DNA from: an uncultured Opitutales bacterium
GTDB lineage: Bacteria; Verrucomicrobiota; Verrucomicrobiia; Opitutales; Intestinicryptomonadaceae
Length of the DNA: 15,375 nt
Assembly (NCBI GenBank): GCA_934613645.1
Contig: CAKTTC010000021.1
Span: forward strand, 1 to 15,375
Direction: 5' to 3'
Below are positions 1 through 6,164 of this stretch, one piece after another. Position 1 is the stretch's first letter, and each line of letters begins with the position of its first letter. Made by a program: the position numbers and the translations under genes. Under the pieces are notes generated by a model. The model worked only from the letters and a program-made list of their open reading frames with translations, did no database searches and was not told the DNA's origin.

Positions 1-105
1 AAGGAACTCGACGCTCTGGCGGCGAAAAACCACGCCGAGGTCATGCGGCAGTCGGCGGAAATCCTCAAAAAAAGCGAAGAGGAAATATACGGAATTGAAA
101 AATAA
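1..105 (+). CDS. C-terminal 34 residues of an unidentified protein (cut by window edge)
   Basis: Frame 1 is open from the first base to a TAA at 103-105. The 34 residues are rich in Glu, Lys and Ala and should form a charged helix ending in EEIYGIEK. Codon use resembles the chromosomal genes further right, with GCG, GCC and CGG codons. Its position just upstream of a CRISPR leader is where cas2 usually lies in type I-C loci. However, the tail does not resemble the C-terminus of the I-C Cas2 proteins I know, so I do not call it cas2. No function can be assigned from this fragment. Confidence 0.7.
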   Translation, partial: KELDALAAKNHAEVMRQSAEILKKSEEEIYGIEK

Positions 106-371
106 TAAAATATATTTTTTGATGTATTGTATGGCTGTTTTTTCTTGTGTAGATTTTGTAATTTTGTATGTTTAATAATTGGTTTGGTTTTCGGAGAAAG
201 GGACTTTGTGCGAATCTAAAGCGTGCCGAAATATATATACTATTCGCACAATCTGTGAATTAGAAAGTTGCAAAAAATTTATATAAAAAAGACAAAATAC
301 GGATAAGAAAAAAATACATTCGCAAAAAAGCCTTGAAGAACCCAATAATAAGAGCGATAAAAACAGATACA
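106..371 (+). promoter_or_regulatory. AT-rich CRISPR leader with a 10-bp inverted repeat
   Basis: This 266-bp non-coding stretch lies between the stop at 105 and the first CRISPR repeat. It is strongly AT-rich and becomes A-rich toward the array. It lies on the 5' side of repeats that end in ATTGAAAC, and the intact repeats are on this side, so it is the leader. A perfect inverted repeat, TTGTGCGAAT at 206-215 and ATTCGCACAA at 242-251, encloses a 26-nt spacer. Elements of the form GTGCGAA...TTCGCAC are known to me from the upstream part of type I-C leaders. The array promoter should lie between this element and 371, but I cannot fix its boxes. Confidence 0.65.
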
Positions 372-669
372 GTCGCGCTCCTTGCGGGCGCGTGAATTGA
401 AACGCCTAACGCTTTTAAATGCGGCGGGTCAAACAAGACGTCGCGCTCCTTGCGGGCGCGTGAATTGAAACCCTCTGGGGGTTGTAGAGATATGAACGGC
501 AATCAGTCGCGCTCCTTGCGGGCGCGTGAATTGAAACGATTGAACCGACGGGCACATCCGAGGGCACACAAGTCGCACCCCTTGCGGGCGCGTGAATTGA
601 AACCTCGTGGGTTAACCCAAACGCACTTTTGGTTTCCGTCGCGCCCATTGTGGGCGCGTGAATTAAAAC
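372..669 (+). CRISPR. Type I-C-like CRISPR array, 5 repeats and 4 spacers
   Basis: The repeats are 32 bp, begin GTCGCGCTCCTTGCG and end GCGTGAATTGAAAC, at 372-403, 440-471, 506-537, 572-603 and 638-669. The spacers are 404-439 (36 nt), 472-505, 538-571 and 604-637 (34 nt each), and all differ. Each repeat can fold a 7-bp stem, CGCGCTC with GGGCGCG, around a CTTGC loop, followed by the ATTGAAAC handle typical of type I-C. The first three repeats are identical. The fourth differs at repeat positions 6 and 8, and the fifth at positions 8, 10, 14 and 28. That gradient puts the leader on the left and old spacers on the right. Transcription should run left to right. No cas gene is within the window, so the array is either orphaned or served by genes outside it. 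Confidence 0.97.
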
Positions 670-868
670 ACGATTCGGCGATAAAAATGTGTGTCTGCTG
701 ATTCGTGTTGATTGTTTTTTCTAAAAATTAGTTCTTCTTCAGTCGGGAACTGGTATTTTCTTTATAGTAATTGTTCGTTTTTAGGTAAAAATTTTTTTGC
801 CTGCAGTTAAAATGTTAACTTGACATTATGAAACGAAGCTGAATAATACGTGCCCATATTAGTAAATG
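670..868. other. AT-rich non-coding gap after the CRISPR array
   Basis: I see no convincing gene here. The stretch holds a weak A/T hairpin at 783-802 (AGGTAAAAA against TTTTTGCCT, one wobble pair). It could act as a terminator in either direction, either for the array transcript or for the reverse-strand ORF ending at 869. Nothing else stands out. Confidence 0.4.
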
Positions 869-1933
869 TTAGTAGAGTTGTAACGATTTATCCTGAACCT
901 CTCCTCTTCGTGAGGAGGTCGCCGCGATTTCCAATTCGCGGCGATTTTGTTTTATATAGTTATCGATTTTTTGACCTACACGTTCGCCGTCTTTTATCTT
1001 TATAACGGCATAGCCTTTCTCGGAAAGAGACAAAAGTTTTTTCATAATTGCCTCTCTTTCTTTTCCGTATGTCAGGCGTTTTGCCGCTTCGGTAAGCACG
1101 TTTACAAGAGTGTTTCTGTATACCCTGCGGCGGGTGTCTTCGTCCTGTCCCGCCTGTTTTGCCGCTTTCGTGACGCCAACACGGACTTTGGAAATGATTT
1201 CCCGAATCTTGGTCGGCGCAAGTTTCTCCTTCGTTCCCAAAATTTCGTCGTCAATGCCTTCTGTTGTGGAAGTGTCCGTTTCCCCTTCCGTTTCGTCATT
1301 TGGCTTTTCCTCCGCGGGCTTGCGCTCGGGTTCGGCTTCCAGCGCGTTTTCTATCGCGTCGGCAACGTCTATGCCCATTTCGTCCGAAGTCAAACCCCTG
1401 ACTTTTTCAAGGTCGTGTCGGCGTTCCGTTTTCAGCCAGTTCAAAAGGCGTTGGCGGACAATGCCGTATTCCTCGCCGTCTTTGCGAAAACTGCGATACA
1501 TTTCCTCCATTACATCTTGATTCCAGTAAACGTCGCATTCGGCAAGACAGACGGCTTCGTTAAGGCGGTCTTTGTAGTCTTCCTGTGTGGCTTTGCATTG
1601 CTCGGCAATGCGCTGGGCTCGTTCCAAAGCGTAGCTTCGCTTAGTTCCGTCGAATTTGTCGGCGGGCAAAACCCTGTCGAGCTTGGCGGCGGTTATTTTT
1701 CTTTTGAGCAGAATTTCCCTCGCAAGCACAATCGAAGCCCAAATTACGGGATTTTCCGTGCGCTCCTGCCTCAACAAAAACCTCAACCGCGAATTTTTTT
1801 CTTGATTTTCGGAATCATTTGCCGATTCTGACAATCGGGAGTTGAAGTCTTGACGAGCGGAAACATTACCGTCGCCGCCATTATCCGAAAGGATAGGTTG
1901 TATGGAAGATTGACGGTCTTCCCAAGATGACAA
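869..1933 (-). CDS. Hypothetical protein, possibly the 3' remnant of a larger mobile-element gene
   Basis: This 354-residue ORF has no family I recognise. It is highly charged and mostly helical. Around residues 195-235 there is an acidic Glu/Thr/Pro-rich linker (EAEPERKPAEEKPND and following), flanked by two helical regions. It has no signal peptide or membrane segment. The only available start is TTG at 1933; no ATG or GTG exists further 5', yet the frame stays open for 38 more codons up to a TGA at 2048-2050. That upstream translation also looks protein-like (GRAVIYKNLFLTSKGEK). This pattern suggests an inter-domain or C-terminal piece of a larger protein, such as the large polyvalent proteins of phages and conjugative elements, that has lost its 5' part. 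It lies between a CRISPR array and a tRNA-Gly gene. It could still be expressed from the TTG, but AGAGAG directly abuts the start, which is poor spacing. Confidence 0.5.
   Translation of the reverse strand: MSSWEDRQSSIQPILSDNGGDGNVSARQDFNSRLSESANDSENQEKNSRLRFLLRQERTENPVIWASIVLAREILLKRKITAAKLDRVLPADKFDGTKRSYALERAQRIAEQCKATQEDYKDRLNEAVCLAECDVYWNQDVMEEMYRSFRKDGEEYGIVRQRLLNWLKTERRHDLEKVRGLTSDEMGIDVADAIENALEAEPERKPAEEKPNDETEGETDTSTTEGIDDEILGTKEKLAPTKIREIISKVRVGVTKAAKQAGQDEDTRRRVYRNTLVNVLTEAAKRLTYGKEREAIMKKLLSLSEKGYAVIKIKDGERVGQKIDNYIKQNRRELEIAATSSRRGEVQDKSLQLY
919..955 (+). terminator. Terminator-like hairpin on the + strand
   Basis: A perfect 9-bp stem, TCGCCGCGA (919-927) with TCGCGGCGA (936-944) around an 8-nt loop, is followed by TTTTGTTTTAT. 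A second perfect hairpin, CTCCTC/GAGGAG with loop TTCGT, sits just before it at 901-917. Both lie inside the 3' end of the reverse-strand ORF that ends at 869. They could stop rightward transcripts, for instance from the CRISPR array. Confidence 0.4.
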
Positions 1934-2141
1934 CTCTCTTATTATTGTTTTCTTGTTAAATGATTTTTCGCCTTTTGAGGTAAGGAACAGATTCTTGTAA
2001 ATTACGGCTCGTCCCTTGTCTTTATTTATGATGTTTGTGGCGATATGTCATTTGTCTAAGTGGCATCCGAATCAAACTGTTCCGAAAAGTGAATGAGTTC
2101 GCCGTTTTCGTCGAACGGAATTTTTGTTTTTTTTCTTGACT

Positions 2142-2234
2142 GATATTACACGAAGCAAAGTGTTCCCATTTTGACATAATGATTTTCGAGGCAGAGTGGT
2201 GGCGCAATAAAACCTGCCGATTGAAGCATACTTG
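2142..2234 (+). repeat. Imperfect direct repeat, copy A (93 bp)
   Basis: This copy aligns without gaps to 2374-2466, with 8 mismatches in 93 positions by hand count (about 91% identity). It starts GATATTACACGAAGC and ends AAGCATACTTG. Most differences are transitions. Copy A lacks the right half of the hairpin that follows copy B, so it looks like the truncated member of the pair. Confidence 0.85.
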
Positions 2235-2299
2235 GGAATAAAAAACGCAAGGTAGTGTTTTGAAACAATTATTTTGGATGCACAAGAAGGAATAACAAA

Positions 2300-2343
2300 A
2301 AAGCGCGACCGTGGCGTATTCAACATACGTAAGGGTGCGCTTT
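2300..2343. repeat. Composite hairpin between the two direct repeats
   Basis: An outer stem of AAAGCGC (2300-2306) with GCGCTTT (2337-2343) encloses an inner hairpin CGTAT (2315-2319) and ATACG (2325-2329) with loop TCAAC. The element is flanked by similar words, GGAATAAC on the left and GGCAATGAC on the right. The layout resembles small palindromic interspersed elements, but I cannot name a family. Confidence 0.5.
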
Positions 2344-2373
2344 CTTTGGCAATGACGTCATTTTACGCTCAAA

Positions 2374-2466
2374 GATATTGCACGAAGCAAAGTGTTCCCG
2401 TTTTGACACAACGATTTTCGAGGCAGAGTGCTGACACAATAAAACCTGCCGATTGAAGCATATTTG
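2374..2466 (+). repeat. Imperfect direct repeat, copy B (93 bp)
   Basis: This is the second copy of the repeat at 2142-2234, offset by exactly 232 bp, with 8 mismatches. Its right end runs into a hairpin (2441-2489) whose left arm is part of the repeat. The copy ends 63 bp from the tRNA-Gly gene. It shares no sequence with the tRNA 3' end, so it is not an obvious attachment site. Confidence 0.85.
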
Positions 2467-2489
2467 CGTATGTGAAAGTGGCAGGTTTT
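2441..2489 (-). terminator. Hairpin downstream of tRNA-Gly, possible terminator
   Basis: AAAACCTGCC (2441-2450) is a perfect 10-bp inverted repeat of GGCAGGTTTT (2480-2489). The 29-nt interior can fold again around CATA/TATG. It lies about 40 bp beyond the 3' end of the reverse-strand tRNA gene. On that strand the stem ends in TTTTATTG, a modest U-tract. It could end the tRNA transcript, though the long loop makes it atypical. Confidence 0.4.
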
Positions 2490-2529
2490 TGAAGTGGCGG
2501 TGCTATGACCGAAAAGCGTTTGTCAAAAC

Positions 2530-2602
2530 AGCGGGCGGTGGGGGTCGAACCCATAACCTCAAGCTTGGGAAGCTCGCGCTCTGCCAATTGAGCTACGCCC
2601 GC
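2530..2602 (-). tRNA. tRNA-Gly, anticodon CCC
   Basis: Read on the reverse strand, the gene has a 7-bp acceptor stem (GCGGGCG with CGCCCGC), a D stem GCTC/GAGC with an AATTGGCA loop, an anticodon stem CGAGC/GCTTG around loop TTCCCAA (anticodon CCC), and a T arm with loop TTCGACC. The discriminator base is T and no CCA is encoded. The first T-stem pair is an A-C mismatch; everything else pairs. tRNA-Gly(CCC) reads GGG codons. The gene stands alone, next to repeats on its 3' side, a position often used by integrating elements. Confidence 0.96.
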
Positions 2603-2823
2603 GTTTTTTTAATTATCTGTCCGTTCTACTCTTTTCTTTTATTTTGTCCAGCCATTTTTCTTTTCTTTCGCGCTTTTTTACTCCCAGTCCATTATGCCCG
2701 TCCATTCACTCCAATTCGTGCCGTCCCCACGCGCGATGTCCTTTTCGTCGCGGCGGTATCCTTTTTATTTCTTGATTTCTTTTGGTTATTCTTTAATCTC
2801 ACCCCCTTTAACTTACTGAAGCT
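2603..2823 (+). other. Pyrimidine-rich upstream region of the GH106-like gene
   Basis: This 221-bp intergenic stretch between the divergent tRNA and glycosidase genes is strongly skewed. By hand count about 73% of + strand bases from 2641 to 2820 are C or T. It should hold the promoter of the downstream lipoprotein gene, but I cannot place clear -35 and -10 boxes. The start codon has no Shine-Dalgarno sequence. Confidence 0.5.
2612..2617 (-). promoter_or_regulatory. Candidate -10 box for tRNA-Gly
   Basis: On the reverse strand GATAAT lies 9 nt before the 5' end of the mature tRNA, which is suitable for a start a few bases upstream of it. No good -35 box is found at 16-18 bp, so the call is tentative. 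Confidence 0.3.
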
Positions 2824-5800
2824 ATGTATATGAGGAGAATTTTCAATTTGTCAGTCGCCGCGGCGGCTATATCGTTAATCGGCTGCTCGGGCGGCGCGCG
2901 CAACGACGCGGATTTATCGGTTTCGCATCCGCCCATTCGCGTCGATTTCGACAAAACATCGCAGTTTTCGCCCGCCGAATTCAAGAATCCGCCCATGCAA
3001 TTCCGCATTGTCCCGTTCTGGAGTTGGAACGAGGTCATGGAGCCTGCGGAAATCCGCCGACAGCTGAATTTAATGAAGCAGGGCGGTTGGGGCGGCTCAA
3101 TGGTTCACAGCAGAACGGGGCTTTTGACGGACTATCTGGGCGAAGATTGGTTCAAGGCGGTTGACGCGTGCATCGACGAAAGCGCGAAGCTCGGCATGTA
3201 TGTCTGGCTTTACGACGAAGACAAGTGGCCGAGCGGTTATGCGGGCGGCGACGTTCTTGCGGCGAATGTCGATTTTGCGGCGAAGTCGCTTTGTGCGCGT
3301 CCCGTGGGCACGGCTATGCCTTCCGCCGCCAAGCCAGTAGGCGCGCCCGTCGGCGGCATTCAGGTTTTCGAATACCGCGCGCCGCAGTGCAACGCGTGGT
3401 TCAACGGGACTTCCTACGTAGACACTATGTCGAAGCAGGCAATGGACGAGTTCAAAAAGCGTTCGTATACGTCGTATTTTGAACGCTACAAGCCGTTCTG
3501 CGGAAATGTTGTAGTTGCGGAATTTACCGACGAACCCGCGCAGGTTTCGCGCTACGCAAGCGATGTGCTCGGCAATTCGGTGGGCTTTTCGTCCGACCTC
3601 ATAGCACAGTTTAAGGCCGACTACGGCTTCGACCCCGTTCCCCATTTTTACAAGCTTTTTACAAACGGCGAAGGCGCAATGAAGTTCCGCCTGCAATACT
3701 ATCGGACGGCAAACAGGCTTTTCGAGCGCAATTTCATGAAGAACATCGGCGACGAGTGCAGGGCGAACGGCATTGCCCTCACGGGGCACTGCATGGCGGA
3801 GGCAGGCTCATACAGCCAGCAGCTTTGGAGCGGCAGAATCATGCCGTATTACCGCCACATGGGAATCCCCGGAATCGACCACCTTGCGCGCAACGTCGAT
3901 ATGGCGATTATCGGCAAGCAGTGCCAGAGCGTTTGCAACCAATACGGCAAGGCGCGAATGCTTTCCGAGCTTTACGGCGTAAGCGGCGGCTCGCTTTCGT
4001 TTGAAGACCGCTACTGGATAGGCAATTACCAGCTTGTTTTGGGCGTCAACCAGTTCGTGCCGCACCTTAGCCTCTTTAGTATGGCGGGTTGCCGCAAGCG
4101 CGACTTCCCCCAGAACATAAACGTCCAGCAGAGTTGGTGGAAGATGAACGCGGCTGTCGATATTCCGCTTGCGCGCGCGTGCTACGCAATGGCGCAGGGC
4201 AAATACGCCGCCGACATTCTCGTTCTCAGCCCGCAGGAAAGCGCGGCCGCCGCTTGGATAGCCGAACCCAAAGACGCGGGCGTGCGCGATTCCTCGGCGC
4301 AGACGCGCAAAGACTGCGCAAAAATCGGCGGGGGCGTCGATGCCGTAATCAACGCGCTTTTTGCCTCGCAGCTTACATTCGACCTCGGCGACGAGCAGCT
4401 TTTGCAGGAGGACGGCTTTGTGCGTGGCGGAAAAATCGGCATTGCGCAGATGTCATACCGCGTTGTCGTAGTTCCCACAATGATTACAATGCGCCCGTCA
4501 ACGCTCGCCAAGCTGGAGGAATTTTCGGCAAACGGCGGCACTGTGATTTTGTCGGGCGAAACACCGCAATTTCTCGACGGCGAAAGAAGCGCGGCGTTGG
4601 ACGGATTTTTCGCAAAGGTAAAACGCGTTTCTGCGGCGGATTTGCCCGCGGCGGTCAATGCGGCGGTTGCGCCGATGATTGCGCTTGAAACGAAGTCGGG
4701 CGTTGCGGGGAAATTGTGGGCGCATATCCGCAACCTCAACGACGGTTCGCGCCTGATTATGCTTGCCAACCTCGACAGGTTCGAAAAATATTCGGGCGTT
4801 TTGTGCGCCGACGGCGCGTGGACGCGCGCGCAGCTTTTGAACACCGAAAACGGCGAAATTGCCGACTTGTCCGCCGACGTTTCGGGCGGGAAGTTGCGCT
4901 TGCCGATTTCCGTGGAGGAATCGCAGGCGGTGATTTTGCGCCTTTCGAACGAAAAGCCGCAGAAAGCGGCGGACGCGTTCTGCAAAGTTTTGGCGGCAGA
5001 AAAAATTTCGGGCTGGAACGTGGAGCGTCTCGACGACAATTCGCTTACTCTCGACTACGCCTCGTTCAGCTTCGACAACGGGCGCGACGGAATCGACGTC
5101 GAAGTTCCCGTGCTCGAGATTATGAACGCCCTCAACGACCTCAAATACGACGGCAACGCGCGCGTTTTCTACAAGTTCAACGCGGAAAATCTCGACGCAT
5201 CGCGCAAGCTGCACTTGGTTGTGGAATACGCCGACAGGCTCGAAATAAAGCTCAACGGCAAGCCGATTAAGTATGCGGGGCTGCCGTTCTGGCGCGATTT
5301 CAGATGGCTACCCATCGACATCACGGGGCTTGTAAAACGCGGTGAAAACGTCGTGGAGGTCTTCTACAAAAACTTCAAATACGGCGACCTTGCAACCTAC
5401 AAGCCGCAGTGGCGCAGATACGGCACGGAAATAGAAAACATCTACCTTGTGGGCGATTTCTCCGTGCGCTCGGTCGATACGGGGGCACGTTCCAAGTCGA
5501 AGCGTTTCGCCTCATACAACGCGAAAATGCCAAAGAACGTCAGTATTTCAAAAGACGCGCTTTCGCTTACAAACCCCGCGCCGCTTTCATTCGGCGACGC
5601 CACTGTCGGCGGTCTGCCGTTCTACGCGGGCAGGGTGTCGTATTCGGCAACGCTTAAAACGCCGAAGCGCGAGGGCGAAAGGCTTTTCGTGCGCTTGGGC
5701 AATCTCGACTGTCCCGTTGCCGAAGTGCGCGTTGACGGCAAAAGCGCGGGCGCAATCAAGTTCGCCCCATACGAGCTTGACATAACCGATTTCGTGAAAA

Positions 5801-6066
5801 ACCCCGAAAGCAAAGTGGAGATTGTTTTCTACGCGTCGCTCAGAAACCTGATGGACTGCCCGCACAATCCCGCGGGCGAAATGATCTCAATCTGGCCTGT
5901 AGACTACACAATCCGCGATATGCCGAAGTCGGGCAAACGCCTGCAGTGGCTGAAAAAATTCGCCGACGGAACGTGGAAGTCGAACCACTGGGTGCGCGAC
6001 TACTGCCAAGTGGAATTCGCCAATCCCGAGAAAATAGAGCTTGTCCGCAAGGCGCGGGGCAGGTAG
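2824..6066 (+). CDS. Lipoprotein glycoside hydrolase, GH106-like (putative alpha-L-rhamnosidase)
   Basis: The 1080-residue protein starts with a lipoprotein signal: a hydrophobic stretch ending LIGC, so Cys21 should carry the lipid anchor and the enzyme should sit on the outer membrane or in the periplasm. The N-terminal half looks like the catalytic barrel of GH106-type enzymes, with WLYDEDKWPSG around residues 128-138, EFTDEP at 233-238, GHCMAEAG near 321-328 and LSELYG near 380-385. A GVNQFVPH segment and a CRKRDFP segment follow. Glu326 and Glu382 are candidates for catalytic acids. The C-terminal part (about 735-1070) contains two beta-sandwich, galactose-binding-like regions. GH106 members release L-rhamnose from pectic and other rhamnosides; the substrate here is unknown. 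Met1 and Met3 are both possible starts. A hairpin terminator follows, and the next gene encodes a second secreted carbohydrate-active protein. GH family membership is recognised by eye from motifs. Confidence 0.8.
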   Translation: MYMRRIFNLSVAAAAISLIGCSGGARNDADLSVSHPPIRVDFDKTSQFSPAEFKNPPMQFRIVPFWSWNEVMEPAEIRRQLNLMKQGGWGGSMVHSRTGLLTDYLGEDWFKAVDACIDESAKLGMYVWLYDEDKWPSGYAGGDVLAANVDFAAKSLCARPVGTAMPSAAKPVGAPVGGIQVFEYRAPQCNAWFNGTSYVDTMSKQAMDEFKKRSYTSYFERYKPFCGNVVVAEFTDEPAQVSRYASDVLGNSVGFSSDLIAQFKADYGFDPVPHFYKLFTNGEGAMKFRLQYYRTANRLFERNFMKNIGDECRANGIALTGHCMAEAGSYSQQLWSGRIMPYYRHMGIPGIDHLARNVDMAIIGKQCQSVCNQYGKARMLSELYGVSGGSLSFEDRYWIGNYQLVLGVNQFVPHLSLFSMAGCRKRDFPQNINVQQSWWKMNAAVDIPLARACYAMAQGKYAADILVLSPQESAAAAWIAEPKDAGVRDSSAQTRKDCAKIGGGVDAVINALFASQLTFDLGDEQLLQEDGFVRGGKIGIAQMSYRVVVVPTMITMRPSTLAKLEEFSANGGTVILSGETPQFLDGERSAALDGFFAKVKRVSAADLPAAVNAAVAPMIALETKSGVAGKLWAHIRNLNDGSRLIMLANLDRFEKYSGVLCADGAWTRAQLLNTENGEIADLSADVSGGKLRLPISVEESQAVILRLSNEKPQKAADAFCKVLAAEKISGWNVERLDDNSLTLDYASFSFDNGRDGIDVEVPVLEIMNALNDLKYDGNARVFYKFNAENLDASRKLHLVVEYADRLEIKLNGKPIKYAGLPFWRDFRWLPIDITGLVKRGENVVEVFYKNFKYGDLATYKPQWRRYGTEIENIYLVGDFSVRSVDTGARSKSKRFASYNAKMPKNVSISKDALSLTNPAPLSFGDATVGGLPFYAGRVSYSATLKTPKREGERLFVRLGNLDCPVAEVRVDGKSAGAIKFAPYELDITDFVKNPESKVEIVFYASLRNLMDCPHNPAGEMISIWPVDYTIRDMPKSGKRLQWLKKFADGTWKSNHWVRDYCQVEFANPEKIELVRKARGR

Positions 6067-6090
6067 TTTTTGACGCCCGAAAAATTCGAA

Positions 6091-6122
6091 AAGGGTCTGC
6101 CGCAAGGCGGGCTCTTTTTTTT
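6091..6122 (+). terminator. Rho-independent terminator after the GH106-like gene
   Basis: A stem of 9 bp with three G-U pairs (6093-6101 with 6106-6114), closed by a GCAA tetraloop, is followed directly by eight T residues. It lies 25-55 bp beyond the stop codon, so the two glycan genes are probably at least partly separate transcripts. Confidence 0.8.
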
Positions 6123-6164
6123 ATGGGTTGATTTTCCACACACAAATGTTAGCATGCGCTTTGT

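Larger units (their letters stand above)
1934..2529. other. Gene-free stretch with direct repeats and hairpins beside a tRNA gene
   Basis: No credible gene is seen in these roughly 600 bases. Short reverse-strand ORFs here lack any recognisable composition and overlap the repeats. The part from 1934 to 2047 continues the frame of the reverse-strand ORF without a start codon. From 2142 on the stretch contains two copies of a 93-bp repeat, a composite hairpin between them, a perfect 12-bp palindrome AATGACGTCATT at 2351-2362, and a hairpin after the tRNA gene. It reads like intergenic debris left by repeat insertion or by loss of an integrated element. Confidence 0.6.

Noticed and set aside
450..701. 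+ strand ORF across the CRISPR array with repeated RARELK units
   Set aside because: The repeated peptide is only the translated CRISPR repeat; the frame has no other support.
947..1831. 294-residue + strand ORF opposite the reverse-strand unknown ORF
   Set aside because: It is Phe/Val-rich and has the look of an antisense shadow; the opposite strand gives a more protein-like charged, helical product.
2022..2326. Short reverse-strand ORFs over the direct repeats
   Set aside because: They run through repeats and hairpins, show no protein-like composition and have no ribosome-binding site.
2374..2602. Direct repeat as attachment sites of an element integrated at tRNA-Gly
   Set aside because: Neither copy shares sequence with the tRNA 3' end, and no integrase gene is visible, so att sites cannot be claimed.
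2806..2828. Similar words CTTACTGAA followed by TATG before 2824 and near 9887
   Set aside because: The second occurrence does not precede a gene on that strand; a 9-base match is likely chance.
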